DNA from: Actinospineispora acaciae DSM 45401
GTDB taxonomy: Bacteria > Actinomycetota > Actinomycetes > Mycobacteriales > Pseudonocardiaceae
Direction: 5' to 3'
Length of the DNA: 64,000 nt
NCBI RefSeq assembly: GCF_000620785.1
Contig: NZ_JIAI01000011.1
Coordinates: 248,001 to 312,000, forward strand
In this document: positions 40,182 to 49,137 of the stretch, one piece after another
Layout: every line of letters starts with the position of its first letter
Position numbering within the stretch: the first letter of the stretch is position 1
Notes under the pieces: model-generated
The model's database searches: none
Seen by the model: only the letters and a program-made list of their open reading frames with translations
What the model was told of the DNA's origin: nothing
Made by a program: the position numbers and the translations under genes

Positions 40182-40952
40182 TTGGGGGCGGCCACCTCGG
40201 CGGGCGACGATCGGTGGGTGCGGACGAACGAACTGGGACAGCCGATCGGGGAGCCGGTACCGGGGTGGACGCCCCGACCGCGGCCGGATGCCGAGGTGCT
40301 CAAGGGCAGGTACTGCCGGCTGGAGCGGCTGGACCCCGACCGGCACGCGAGCGAGCTGTACGCCGCCGACCGGCTCGACACCCGGGGCGAGAGCTGGACG
40401 TACCTGGCGTACGGGCCGTTCGGCACGCTCGACGAGTACCGCGCCTGGGCCGAGCCGGCCGCCGCCGGGACGGACCCGCTGTTCTACACGGTCATCAGCA
40501 CCGACCCGAACGAGCGGCCCGGCCCCGTCGGCGTGCTGAGCCTGCTGCGGATCGAGCCCGCGATGGGCGTGATCGAGGTCGGCCACGTGCACTACTCACC
40601 GCTGCTGCAACGCCGCCGCGCCGCCACCGAGGCGCAGTTCCTGCTGGCCAGCTACGTGTTCGACGAGCTCGGCTACCGGCGGTACGAGTGGAAGTGCGAC
40701 GCGCTCAACGCCCCGTCCCGCGCCGCCGCGCAGCGCCTGGGCTACAGCTTCGAGGGCATCTTCCGCCAGGCCGTGGTGGTGAAGGGCCGCAACCGCGACA
40801 CCGCCTGGTACTCCATGATCGACGACGAGTGGCCCCGGCTGCGCGAGCGGTTCGCGCGCTGGCTGCACCCGGACAACTTCGACGCCGACGGCCGCCAGCT
40901 CTCCCCGCTGGGCGCGGCCGACCCGGCGCCGGAACGGCACGGGGACGGCTGA
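40182..40952 (+). CDS. GNAT-family N-acetyltransferase (RimJ/RimL-like)
   Basis: The 256-residue protein has ELGQPIGEPVPGWTPRPRP, then LKGRYCRLERLDPDRH, a GVIEVGHVHYSPLLQRRRAATEAQFLL acetyl-CoA region and NAPSRAAAQRLGYSFEGIFRQ. This matches a widespread GNAT subgroup that often acts on amino-acid or peptide N-termini. TTG 40182 is uncertain; GTG 40218 is an alternative. It precedes the nucleoside phosphorylase-like gene by 13 bases. Confidence 0.85.
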   Translation: MGAATSAGDDRWVRTNELGQPIGEPVPGWTPRPRPDAEVLKGRYCRLERLDPDRHASELYAADRLDTRGESWTYLAYGPFGTLDEYRAWAEPAAAGTDPLFYTVISTDPNERPGPVGVLSLLRIEPAMGVIEVGHVHYSPLLQRRRAATEAQFLLASYVFDELGYRRYEWKCDALNAPSRAAAQRLGYSFEGIFRQAVVVKGRNRDTAWYSMIDDEWPRLRERFARWLHPDNFDADGRQLSPLGAADPAPERHGDG

Positions 40953-40965
40953 CACGCTCGGAGGC

Positions 40966-41736
40966 GTGAACCCCGCAGACCTGCCGCTGGCCGAGTTCGA
41001 CGCCGACAGCCCCGCGCTGATCGACCCCGGCACGCCCGCGCTGACCGAGCCGCTGCCGCCGCGCGTCGTGATGTGCTTCTTCCCCGAGGTCGTGGCCGGG
41101 CTGGCCGCGAGTCACGGCGCGCGCCGCATCGGCTCGTTCTCCCGCGAGCTGGGCCGACACGAGATCTACCTCGTACACCACGACGAGACGCCGCTCGCGG
41201 TGCTGCACCCCGGGGTGGGGGCGCCGCTCGCGGTGCTGCACCTGGAGCGGGCGATCGCGGCCGGCGCCCGCGCGGTGGTGGCCTGCGGCGGCGCCGGGGC
41301 GGTCGCGCCCGAGCTGGCGCTGGGCCACATCGTCGTCCCCGACGCCGCGGTCCGCGACGAGGGCACCTCGTTCCACTACGCGCCGCCGTCACGCCTGATC
41401 CGGGCCGACGCCGAGGCCGTCGCCACCGTCGTCGACGTGCTCGACCGTCACGAGATCCCCCGCACCGTCGGCACCACCTGGACGACCGACGCCCCGTACC
41501 GCGAGACCGTCGAGAAGATCAAGGCCCGCCGCGCCGAGGGCTGCGTCACCGTCGAGATGGAGGCGGCCGCGTTCATCGCGGTGGCCGCGTTCCGGAGGAT
41601 CCGGTTCGCGCAGCTGCTCTACGCCGGCGACGACGTCAGCGGCCAGGCCTGGGACGAACGCCGCTGGACCACCTCCCGGGCGCGCCCGCAACTGCTCGAC
41701 CTCGCCCTCGAAACGGCGCGCCGCCTGCCGGTGTGA
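40966..41736 (+). CDS. Nucleoside phosphorylase-like protein (PNP/UDP family)
   Basis: The 256-residue protein has HPGVGAPLAVLHLERAIAAGARAVVACGGAGAV (about 84-116) and VTVEMEAAAFIAVAAF (about 196-211), the signature of PNP/UDP phosphorylases, including the ME pair that binds ribose. The first 25 residues are an extra lead-in. The exact nucleoside is not clear. Confidence 0.88.
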   Translation: MNPADLPLAEFDADSPALIDPGTPALTEPLPPRVVMCFFPEVVAGLAASHGARRIGSFSRELGRHEIYLVHHDETPLAVLHPGVGAPLAVLHLERAIAAGARAVVACGGAGAVAPELALGHIVVPDAAVRDEGTSFHYAPPSRLIRADAEAVATVVDVLDRHEIPRTVGTTWTTDAPYRETVEKIKARRAEGCVTVEMEAAAFIAVAAFRRIRFAQLLYAGDDVSGQAWDERRWTTSRARPQLLDLALETARRLPV

Positions 41737-41752
41737 TCTGCGACGATGGGGC

Positions 41753-42379
41753 GTGCTCCCACCGCCCGAACTGCTGCTGCCGTTCCTGCTCGCGTCCGTC
41801 CTGATCACCGTCATCCCCGGCGCGGACATGGCGCTGCTGACCCGGCAGGTGCTGGTCGGTGGCACGGCGTTGGCGTTCCGCACGGCGTTCGGCAGCCTGT
41901 CCGGGCTGCTCGTGCACGGCGCCGCGCTGGCCGCCGGGCTGTCCGCGCTGCTGCTGGTGTCCGCGACCGCGTACACGATCGTCAAGCTCGCCGGCGCCGC
42001 GTACCTGATCTACCTGGGCATCCAGACCCTGCGCGCCAGCCGCCGCCCGCCGGCGGACCTGCCGAACCTGCCCACCGTCCTGCCCCGCCGCGCCTTCCTC
42101 CAGGGCCTGGTCACCACCGTGCTCAACCCCAAGCCAGCGGTGTTCTTCCTGACGTTCATGCCCCAGTTCGTCGACCGCGACCGCCCGGTCCTGGCCCAGA
42201 CCCTCACCCTGACCGCTATCCACGTGCTGATCGGCCTGGTCTGGTTCGCCGCCTACATCCGGCTCGTGCACGGCGCGCGCGGCGTGCTCACCGCGCCGAG
42301 GGTCAAGGCGTGGCTGGAGCGGACCACCGGCGTGGTGCTCATCGCGTTCGGCCTGCGGGTGGCAGTCGAGCGGCGCTGA
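41753..42379 (+). CDS. LysE/RhtB-family exporter
   Basis: The 208-residue protein has six helices, with VLITVIPGADMALLTRQVLVGG near the start and YLGIQTLR and NPKPAVFFLTFMPQFVD, the standard LysE/RhtB motifs. These exporters remove amino acids such as homoserine or threonine. Its 3' end overlaps the convergent symporter gene by 41 bases. Confidence 0.9.
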   Translation: MLPPPELLLPFLLASVLITVIPGADMALLTRQVLVGGTALAFRTAFGSLSGLLVHGAALAAGLSALLLVSATAYTIVKLAGAAYLIYLGIQTLRASRRPPADLPNLPTVLPRRAFLQGLVTTVLNPKPAVFFLTFMPQFVDRDRPVLAQTLTLTAIHVLIGLVWFAAYIRLVHGARGVLTAPRVKAWLERTTGVVLIAFGLRVAVERR

Positions 42380-43796
42380 CCGGCGCGGGCGTCCGCAGGC
42401 TCACCGCGACGGTGACCGCCGCGTTCGCCAGCAGCCCGACGAGCCCGGCGTTGATGCCCAGGAACGGGTCGTGGCCGGTCAGGATCAGGCCGAACGCCAC
42501 GACCAGGCCGACGACGATGCCCGCCGTGACGCCCTGCTTGCTGACGCGGCGCCAGACCAGCGACAACAGCACGCCGGGGAACAGCTGGGTGATGCCGGAG
42601 TAGGCGTTGACCAGGATCTGGTTGAGCAGCGCCGTGGTGGTCAGGCTGAACACCAGGGCCACCGCCATCACCGCCAGCACCAGCAGCCGCGACACCCGCA
42701 GGACCGTGTCCCGGCTGGCGTCCGGGCGCAGCAGGCCCTGGTAGATGTTGCGGGACAGCAGCGTCGCCGCGCCGAGCACGAGCGCGCTGGCCGGCACCAT
42801 CGCGGCCAGCGCGCCGGCGCCCGCGATCACCCCGGCCAGCCAGCCGGGCACGCTGTGCACCACCAGGGTGAGCAGTGCGGTGTTGGTGTCCGCGCCGGAC
42901 AACCCGGGCACCACCATTAGGGCGGTCAACCCCGCGTAGAACGGCAGCGCCACCACCAGCAGGTAGATCGGCAGCACCATGGCGTTGCGGCGGATGCTCT
43001 GCTCGTTGCGGGCGGACAGGCCGGCCATGAACAGGTGCGGGTACATGTAGAAGCCCACGCTGGCCAGCAGGACCGTGGACAGGAACCACGGCACGTTCAG
43101 GTCGTGGGTGGAGCCGGGCAGCGCCAGGTGGCCGGGGTGCGCGGCGTTCACCGCGTCGAGCAGGTTGGAGAACGAGCCGAAGTAGCGCAGCGGCAGCACG
43201 ATCCCGACGATGATCACCGCGAACACGATCAGGATGTCCTTGAGCACCGCCGTCCACGCGGTGGAGCGGATGCCGGCGACGAACACGAAACCGGTCACGC
43301 AGACGAACCCGATCACGATGCACGTGCTCTTCGACAGTGCACCATTGGTGATCGTGCTGGCGATGCTGCCCATGCCGACCAGTTGGATCACGGTGTACGG
43401 CACCACGAACACCACCCCGACCACCGCCACGAACGCGCCGAGGCGGGGGCTGTCGAACCGGTGCGCGAAGTAGTCGCCCTGGGTGACCAGCCCGTGCCGT
43501 TTCGCGTACCGCCACAGCGGCGGGAGCAGGAAGAACGACACGATGTAGGCAAGCACCGTGTAGCACATGATGAACAGCGAAGGCGCGCCCTGCGCGTAGG
43601 CCTGGCCGGGCGCGCCGAGGAAGGTGGCGGTGGTCAGCGCCTCGCCGGCCATGAGCACCCAGAGCAGCATCCAGCCGAGGTTGCGGCCGGCCACGCTCCA
43701 CTGGTCCAGGCTCATCTTCTGCCGGCCACGGGCGAGCAGGCCGATGCCGGTGGCCAGGAAGACGATGACGAGTGCGACGGTTGCGGAGATCGGCAT
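42339..43796 (-). CDS. Sodium:solute symporter (SSS family)
   Basis: The 485-residue protein has about 13 helices and SSS motifs: DQWSVAGRNLGWMLLWVLMAGEALTTATFLGAPG near the start and GAGALAAMVPASALVLGAATLLSRNIYQ (about 326-353). It is paired with a DUF3311 protein as in the MctP-type monocarboxylate transporters, so it probably imports an organic acid. It is the last gene of the minus-strand catabolic group. Confidence 0.92.
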   Translation of the reverse strand: MPISATVALVIVFLATGIGLLARGRQKMSLDQWSVAGRNLGWMLLWVLMAGEALTTATFLGAPGQAYAQGAPSLFIMCYTVLAYIVSFFLLPPLWRYAKRHGLVTQGDYFAHRFDSPRLGAFVAVVGVVFVVPYTVIQLVGMGSIASTITNGALSKSTCIVIGFVCVTGFVFVAGIRSTAWTAVLKDILIVFAVIIVGIVLPLRYFGSFSNLLDAVNAAHPGHLALPGSTHDLNVPWFLSTVLLASVGFYMYPHLFMAGLSARNEQSIRRNAMVLPIYLLVVALPFYAGLTALMVVPGLSGADTNTALLTLVVHSVPGWLAGVIAGAGALAAMVPASALVLGAATLLSRNIYQGLLRPDASRDTVLRVSRLLVLAVMAVALVFSLTTTALLNQILVNAYSGITQLFPGVLLSLVWRRVSKQGVTAGIVVGLVVAFGLILTGHDPFLGINAGLVGLLANAAVTVAVSLRTPAPVSAARLPPAGRTR

Positions 43797-43802
43797 CGTC
43801 GT

Positions 43803-43988
43803 CTACTTCTCGTCGTCCGGGAGCGAGCGGGCGGCCAGCCAGAGGAATACCGGCGTCGCCGCCACGCAGACCGTGATCCACAGCAGCAGCATCGGCATAC
43901 CCAGTACGACGCGGGTGCTGTTGGCGAACGGGATGCCGACGACGAGCACGGCGTACGGGGTGAACCCGAGCAGCAGTGATCGGTTCAC
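43803..43988 (-). CDS. DUF3311 small membrane protein, symporter partner
   Basis: The 61-residue protein has two helices (about 4-22 and 28-50) and a charged end (SLPDDEK). DUF3311 proteins are regularly encoded just before SSS symporters and may be a small subunit. GTG 43988 follows GGAGG on the minus strand. It is 6 bases before the symporter start. Confidence 0.85.
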   Translation of the reverse strand: MNRSLLLGFTPYAVLVVGIPFANSTRVVLGMPMLLLWITVCVAATPVFLWLAARSLPDDEK

Positions 43989-43993
43989 GGGGG

Positions 43994-44989
43994 TCAGCCT
44001 CCGGTGAGCGCGCGGCGCGGGTTGTCGACGATGATGTGCTCGATCTCGTCGCGCTCCAGGCCGGCCTCGACCAGCAGCTCGGCGAATTGGGTGCGGATGA
44101 AGGTGTAGCCCCACCCGCCGGCCGTCTTGAGCTGCTTGACGGTGCACACGTCGTGCGAGAGCAGCACGTGGTCGATCAGCCCGTCGCGGACCATGCCGGT
44201 CACCAGGTTCACCCGGGACGCGGTCTCCCACTCGTCCGCGCCCCTGATCAGGTCGAACTGCACGAACGCGCCGCGCCGGGCCAGGTCGCGGTGGTACTCG
44301 GGAATGTTCACCCCGTCGCAGTGGCCGATGATCACCCGGCGCGGGTCGACACCCTCGGACGCCAGGATGTCCAGCTGCGCGGTGCCGACCGGCCAGCGCG
44401 CGGCGTGGGTGGTGATCGGGACGCCGGTGCGGTTGTGCGCGCGGGCGGCGGCCCGGAAGGAGCGCTCCTCGGCCGCCGAGACGTACCAGCGGTCCGCGCC
44501 GATCTCGCCGATGATGCCGGCGCGGACGCCGGTGCCGGCCACGCCGTCGGTCAGGTCGCGGACGATGCCCTCGGCGATCTCGTCCACCGAGGTCTGGTCG
44601 AACCAGTTCTTGTCCAGGTAGGGGTCGCGGTAGTGGCCGGTGCCCATGACGATGTTGACGCCGGACTCGGCGGACAGCGCGCGCAGTTCGTGGACGGTCG
44701 CGGCGGCGCGCGAGGCGGGCGGACCGGGGGTCGGGTTCGGGATCTTGCGGTACAGGCCCAGTGGGTCGGGCGCGGCGCCGGCGGTCAGCTCGGCGGGGGT
44801 CAGCTCGATCAGCGTGGCGCCGCCGACCTGGCGGAACAGGGCGAGCTCCTCGGCCATCCGGGTCGCGTCGTTGAGCAGGCCCTCGGCGCGGTACTCGGCG
44901 AGCAGGTTGATGAACACGTGCTCGTGTGGGAGCACGTGTCCGAGAGCACCGGCCTCGACGGGGCCGGTCACTGTCATTGCGGGCGGCAT
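43994..44989 (-). CDS. Phosphotriesterase-family hydrolase (lactonase-like)
   Basis: The 331-residue TIM-barrel metalloenzyme has LPHEHVF (HxH, about 20-26), GIIGEIGADRW where the bridging carboxyl-lysine of classical PTE is replaced by Glu, ITTHAARW, IIGHCD and LLSHDVC. The Glu variant places it with Php-type homologues, many of which are lactonases or esterases. ATG 44989 is preceded by GAGGGAG. In this operon it may open a lactone or ester before CoA activation. Confidence 0.85.
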   Translation of the reverse strand: MPPAMTVTGPVEAGALGHVLPHEHVFINLLAEYRAEGLLNDATRMAEELALFRQVGGATLIELTPAELTAGAAPDPLGLYRKIPNPTPGPPASRAAATVHELRALSAESGVNIVMGTGHYRDPYLDKNWFDQTSVDEIAEGIVRDLTDGVAGTGVRAGIIGEIGADRWYVSAAEERSFRAAARAHNRTGVPITTHAARWPVGTAQLDILASEGVDPRRVIIGHCDGVNIPEYHRDLARRGAFVQFDLIRGADEWETASRVNLVTGMVRDGLIDHVLLSHDVCTVKQLKTAGGWGYTFIRTQFAELLVEAGLERDEIEHIIVDNPRRALTGG

Positions 44990-45011
44990 CGTTGTCTCCC
45001 TCGTCGCGGGG

Positions 45012-46565
45012 TCACTGGCTCCAGGTCTGTTCGACGCGGTCGTAGGTGGGGGTGGCGGGCTCGTCGTCGAGCTTGCGTTTGGCCACCCGTTCCGACGGCG
45101 TGCGCGGCAGGTCGTCGCGGTAGGTCCAGTAGCGCGGGACCTTGAAGTACGCCAGGTGCCGGCCGCAGAACTCGGCCAGCTCGTCGGGCGGGACGGACTG
45201 GTATTCGGCGGCGTCGCGCAGCACCACGTACGCCTTGACCTCCTCCTGGCGGATCGGGTCCGGGACGGCAACGCAGGCGGCCATGGCCACCCCGGGGTGC
45301 AGGCTGATGACGTGCTCGACCTCGGCGGCGGAGATGTTCTCCCCGCTGCGGCGGATCATGTCCTTGGCCCGGCCGACGTAGTAGATCCGGCCCGTCTCGT
45401 CCATCCGCACCAGGTCGCCGGTGCGCAGCCAGGAGCCGTGGTGCGCGGCCGAGGTGGCCTCGTCCTTGCCGTAATAGCCGTCCATCATCCCGGTGCCGCG
45501 CAGCTGCAGCTCGCCGACCTCGCCGCGCGCCGCCACCTCACCGTCCGCGTCGACCACCCTGGCCTCCCGGTCCGCGACCGGCCGCCCGATGCAGCCGGTG
45601 CCGACCAGCTCGTCGTGCTCGGCGGCGCGCACCCGGATGTCCAGCCCGGTCTCGGTCATGCCGAACATCTCCGACCACGGCACGCCCCAGCGCCGCTCCA
45701 GCTCGGCGTGCAGCTCGGTCGGGATCGCCGAGCAGTAGACCGCGCGCACCCGGTGGTCCCGGTCGGCTGGGTCCGGCGGGGTCTTGAGCAGCAGCGTGGG
45801 CATCGCGCCCAGGCAGTAGAAGAACGTCACGCCGTGCTCGCGGACGGTGCGCCAGAACGTGCTCGGGTGGAACCTGTCCGCGACGACCAGGGTGGCGCCG
45901 GACATCAGCGCGGTGCTGACGTTCCACATCGGGTCGAGGTAGTACAGCGGCTGGGCGGTCAGCACCGTGTCGTCCGGCCCCAGGTGCGGCTCGTCGGCGA
46001 CCAGGTGCCGGGCGATCCGCAGCCAGTAGCCGTGGGAGAGCACGCAGCCCTTGGGCCGGCCGGTGGTGCCCGAGGTGTACTGGATGTTCGCCGCGCGCTC
46101 GGTCGGGACGGGGGCGAACCCGGCGTCCTCCTCGTGCTGGAACGCGTCCCGGTCCTCGCCGTCGCAGACGATCACTGTGGCGTGGCCGGACGCCTCGTTC
46201 ACCACTGGCAGGTGGGTGCTTTCGGTGACCACCGCCACGGCGCCGGAGTCCTCCAGCAGGTAGCGCAGCTCGAACGGCTTCGAGTAGGCGTTGACCGGCA
46301 CCATCGTCGCGCCGAGCTTGCACACGGCCAGCCAGGACAGGACGAACTCAGGCCGGTTGGGCAGCATCACGGCCACCCTGTCCCGGCCGCGCACTCCCCG
46401 GCGCGCGAGGTGGCCGGCCACTGCGTTCGACCGCCGGTCCAGCTCGCGGAAGGTCAGCGACTCGCCGCCGGGGTCGAACCGCAGCGCGACGCCGTCCGGC
46501 CAGGTCCGGGCCGCGTGCGCGGTCAGCGTGCCCAGGTCGGTGAGCAGGTGTTCGGCGGTGATCAC
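45012..46565 (-). CDS. AMP-forming acyl-CoA synthetase
   Basis: The 517-residue ligase shows IQYTSGTTGRPKGCVLSHGYW (about 165-185), EMFGMTETG, SWLRTGDLVRMDETGRIYYVGRAKDMIRRSGENISAAEVE and the catalytic Lys in ERVAKRKL near the end. It resembles CaiC/cyclohexenecarboxylate-type ligases. GTG 46565 lies two bases after the enoyl-CoA hydratase stop, so they are coupled. The substrate is a carboxylic acid of unknown identity. Confidence 0.9.
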   Translation of the reverse strand: MITAEHLLTDLGTLTAHAARTWPDGVALRFDPGGESLTFRELDRRSNAVAGHLARRGVRGRDRVAVMLPNRPEFVLSWLAVCKLGATMVPVNAYSKPFELRYLLEDSGAVAVVTESTHLPVVNEASGHATVIVCDGEDRDAFQHEEDAGFAPVPTERAANIQYTSGTTGRPKGCVLSHGYWLRIARHLVADEPHLGPDDTVLTAQPLYYLDPMWNVSTALMSGATLVVADRFHPSTFWRTVREHGVTFFYCLGAMPTLLLKTPPDPADRDHRVRAVYCSAIPTELHAELERRWGVPWSEMFGMTETGLDIRVRAAEHDELVGTGCIGRPVADREARVVDADGEVAARGEVGELQLRGTGMMDGYYGKDEATSAAHHGSWLRTGDLVRMDETGRIYYVGRAKDMIRRSGENISAAEVEHVISLHPGVAMAACVAVPDPIRQEEVKAYVVLRDAAEYQSVPPDELAEFCGRHLAYFKVPRYWTYRDDLPRTPSERVAKRKLDDEPATPTYDRVEQTWSQ

Positions 46566-46567
46566 GG

Positions 46568-47338
46568 TCAACCCCGGTCCCGCCCGGCGAACCCGGCCGC
46601 CGCCTCCCGCGCGCCCGGCGACACCTGGGTGACCATGGCGTGGCCGATCTCGGTCTCGAACGCGGCGTCCAGCTCGCCGACGCCGTTGTCCAACGCCACC
46701 TTGGCCAGCCGCATCGCCAGCCGGGGCCGCGCCGCCAGCGCCGTCGCCCACCGGTGGGTGGCGTCGTCCAGCTCGTCGCGCTCCACCACCAGGTTGACCA
46801 GCCCCAGCTCCTTGGCGCGCTGGGCGGTGAACCGCTCGCCGAGCAGCACCAGCTCCTTGGCCGTCACCAACCCCACCGCCGCCGGCAGCAGCCGCGAGAT
46901 GCCGCCGGTGATGCTCAGCCCGACACCGACCTCCGGGAACCCGAACTCCGCGTCCCGCGCGGCCACCACCAGGTCGCTGCACAACGCGAACTCGCACCCA
47001 GCTCCCAGCGCATAGCCGTGCACCTTGGCAATCACCGGAAAAGGCGCCGCCCGTACCAACCTGGTGACATCCTGAATGCGCTCCAGCTCGTCGCGAAGTT
47101 GCCCGAGATCCTCGCCCGGAGAATTCGCTTCGAGATCGTGCCCGGAACAGAACGAGCGCCCCGCCCCGGCCAGGACCAGCGCTCCGACCCCCTTCCGGAT
47201 CGCCCCTTCGAGGGCGGTGCACAGCTCGTCCACCAGCTCGGGAATCACCGCGTTGAGTTTCGCGGGCCGGTTGAGCGTCACGGTGGCGACATCATCGGAG
47301 AACGTCGAAATGACCAAGCCTTCGCTGGCTGCGCTCAT
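46568..47338 (-). CDS. Enoyl-CoA hydratase/isomerase family protein
   Basis: The 256-residue crotonase has AGAGRSFCSGHDLEAN (about 57-72) and GYALGAGCEFALCSDLVVAA (oxyanion hole), then FGFPEVGVGLSITGG. It hydrates or rearranges an acyl-CoA made by the ligase encoded next. It is the first catabolic gene after the PucR regulator and shares its strand. Confidence 0.92.
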   Translation of the reverse strand: MSAASEGLVISTFSDDVATVTLNRPAKLNAVIPELVDELCTALEGAIRKGVGALVLAGAGRSFCSGHDLEANSPGEDLGQLRDELERIQDVTRLVRAAPFPVIAKVHGYALGAGCEFALCSDLVVAARDAEFGFPEVGVGLSITGGISRLLPAAVGLVTAKELVLLGERFTAQRAKELGLVNLVVERDELDDATHRWATALAARPRLAMRLAKVALDNGVGELDAAFETEIGHAMVTQVSPGAREAAAGFAGRDRG

Positions 47339-47408
47339 GAGAAGAAATCATTTCCCGGTCCCCGTGGACGCAACAAGAGCCAAACCCGTAGCTATCAGCC
47401 GAACTTGC

Positions 47409-47421
47409 TTACACCCTGTAA
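47409..47421 (-). promoter_or_regulatory. Operator-like TTACA-N3-TGTAA before the catabolic operon
   Basis: TTACACCCTGTAA lies 71 bases upstream of the enoyl-CoA hydratase ATG, between it and the PucR gene. The 5-bp arms and position suit a regulator site, perhaps for the PucR protein, but the motif is short. Confidence 0.35.
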
Positions 47422-47438
47422 ACGGGGGGTGGCAGGGT

Positions 47439-49019
47439 TCAGCTCCGGCGGATGCAGTCCAGGGCGTAGAGGGCTACGTGTAGGGCGAGGGCGAGGTTTG
47501 GGTCGTCCAGGTCGATCGACAGGATTCGTTCGATGCGGCGTAGGCGTTCGTAGAGTGCGGGGCGGCTCATGGACAGGGCGGTCGCGGTGGTGGACTTGTT
47601 GCCCCGGTGTTCCAGGAAGGCGCGCAGGACGGCCACCAGGTCGGTGCCGTGGCGCTGGTCGTGGCGCAGCAGCTCGCCCAGCTCGCGTTCGACGTAGGCC
47701 TGTAGTCGCGGCTCCTCGCGCAGCAGGTGCAGCAGGCCGTGCAGGTGGGTGTCGGCCAGGGTGTAGTACGGGCGCGCGCGGTGCGACCAGGTTGCCGCCG
47801 CGACCGCGTCCTGGGCCTGCAGGTACGAGCGTTCGACCTCGCTGATGCCGCGCACCACGGAGCCGACGCCGATGGTGGCGTCCAGCACGGAGTGCACCTC
47901 GCGCGCCATCTCGCCGAGCGGTCCGTCCACGCCGGAGTCCGCGCCCACCGCCAGCACCGCCACGACAACCCCCGGCCCGGCCGCGGCGACCAGCCCGGAC
48001 AACCCCTCGGGACGCCGCACCGCCCGCTCGACAACGGCGACCTGGGCGTGATCGTCGGTCCCGGCGATCTGGACGATCGCGCACACCAGCCGCTGGGTGC
48101 CCAGCTCGACGCCCATCGCCCGCGCCCGGCTGGCCAGCGCCTCATGCTCGCCGGGGGACTGGCGCAGGATGTCCTCGACCAGCGTGCGCTGCGCCTGCTG
48201 GCCGACGGTCTCCCGGTTGCCGTCGATCAGCCGCCGCAGCACCAGCGTGTTCACCGCCAGCTCGGCGACGCTGCGCGCCCGCGCCGTGTCGCTGTCCGCC
48301 CCGAGCACGACCACCAGCCGTCCCCACACGTCGTCGCGCTCGCCCACGGTCGCGAGCAGCCACCCACGTTCCCGATCATGCTCCAGCCGCCGCCCGCCGA
48401 GCACCGCCCGCGAGCGCTGCTCCCAGTCGCGCAGCAGCGGCGGCAGCGGCCGCCCGGCCGGGTCGCACGCCAGCACCTGGTGCGCGAGGTCCTCCAGCAC
48501 GACCGGGCAGCCCAGGATCGCGGCCACCCGGCCCACGATCGTCTCCGGCCCGGCGCCGGCCAGCGCCAGGTCGCTGAACGTCTGGTGGTCGTCCACCCGC
48601 TGGCGCAGCCGGTCACGGTGGCCGCCGAGCAGCCGTTCGTGCACCGTCCGGGTCACGTCCACGAACCGGATCGGCCGGCTCAGCGTCACCACCGGCAGCC
48701 CGTTCGCCTCCGCATGGTCGATCATCTCGGCGGGGACGCGCTGGTGGTAGGCGCCCAGCTCGATGATCAGGCCGGCGGCGCCCCGGTTGGTCATCGAGCG
48801 GGCCAGCGCGGTCCAGGCCGCCGGGTCGGGTGGCACGCCGGTGCCGCTGGTCAGGATCAGCTCGCCGCCGTCCACGAACTGGGTGACGTCGGGCTGCTCG
48901 CACACGTGCACCCACCGCACCGGCCGGTCCAGCGACGCCCTGCCCGCGAGGACCGTCGGCGCGCCCACGGCCACCGACGGCAGTTCCAGCACGTCGCGCA
49001 CGCTGACCAGCCCGGCCAC
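47439..49019 (-). CDS. PucR-family transcriptional regulator
   Basis: The protein of about 526 residues has an N-terminal PucR domain (SVRDVLELPSVAVGAPTVLAG, then VRWVHVCEQPDVTQFVDGGELILTSG), a GGDEF-like middle, and the C-terminal PucR HTH (LRAFLEHRGNKSTTATALSMSRPALYERLRRIERIL). PucR proteins usually activate adjacent catabolic genes. GTG 49019 is my choice; earlier in-frame starts at 49097 and 49139 would reach into the divergent gene's leader. Confidence 0.85.
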   Translation of the reverse strand: MAGLVSVRDVLELPSVAVGAPTVLAGRASLDRPVRWVHVCEQPDVTQFVDGGELILTSGTGVPPDPAAWTALARSMTNRGAAGLIIELGAYHQRVPAEMIDHAEANGLPVVTLSRPIRFVDVTRTVHERLLGGHRDRLRQRVDDHQTFSDLALAGAGPETIVGRVAAILGCPVVLEDLAHQVLACDPAGRPLPPLLRDWEQRSRAVLGGRRLEHDRERGWLLATVGERDDVWGRLVVVLGADSDTARARSVAELAVNTLVLRRLIDGNRETVGQQAQRTLVEDILRQSPGEHEALASRARAMGVELGTQRLVCAIVQIAGTDDHAQVAVVERAVRRPEGLSGLVAAAGPGVVVAVLAVGADSGVDGPLGEMAREVHSVLDATIGVGSVVRGISEVERSYLQAQDAVAAATWSHRARPYYTLADTHLHGLLHLLREEPRLQAYVERELGELLRHDQRHGTDLVAVLRAFLEHRGNKSTTATALSMSRPALYERLRRIERILSIDLDDPNLALALHVALYALDCIRRS

Positions 49020-49037
49020 CCCCGTTCCGTCGGAGAG

Positions 49038-49052
49038 GGAAGGGTTCCTTCC
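49038..49052. promoter_or_regulatory. Inverted repeat GGAAGG-N3-CCTTCC between pucR and the ABC operon
   Basis: Six-bp arms separated by GTT lie in the divergent intergenic region, 18 bases upstream of the chosen PucR start and 86 bases before the lipoprotein gene. It could control either operon. Confidence 0.4.
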
Positions 49053-49137
49053 GCGTGGAGCAACTGACAGTATCGTCGCGGCACGGCTCGACGCCATGCC
49101 AGCGCACGGCACATCGCCGGAGGACGAGGGGGCCCTC

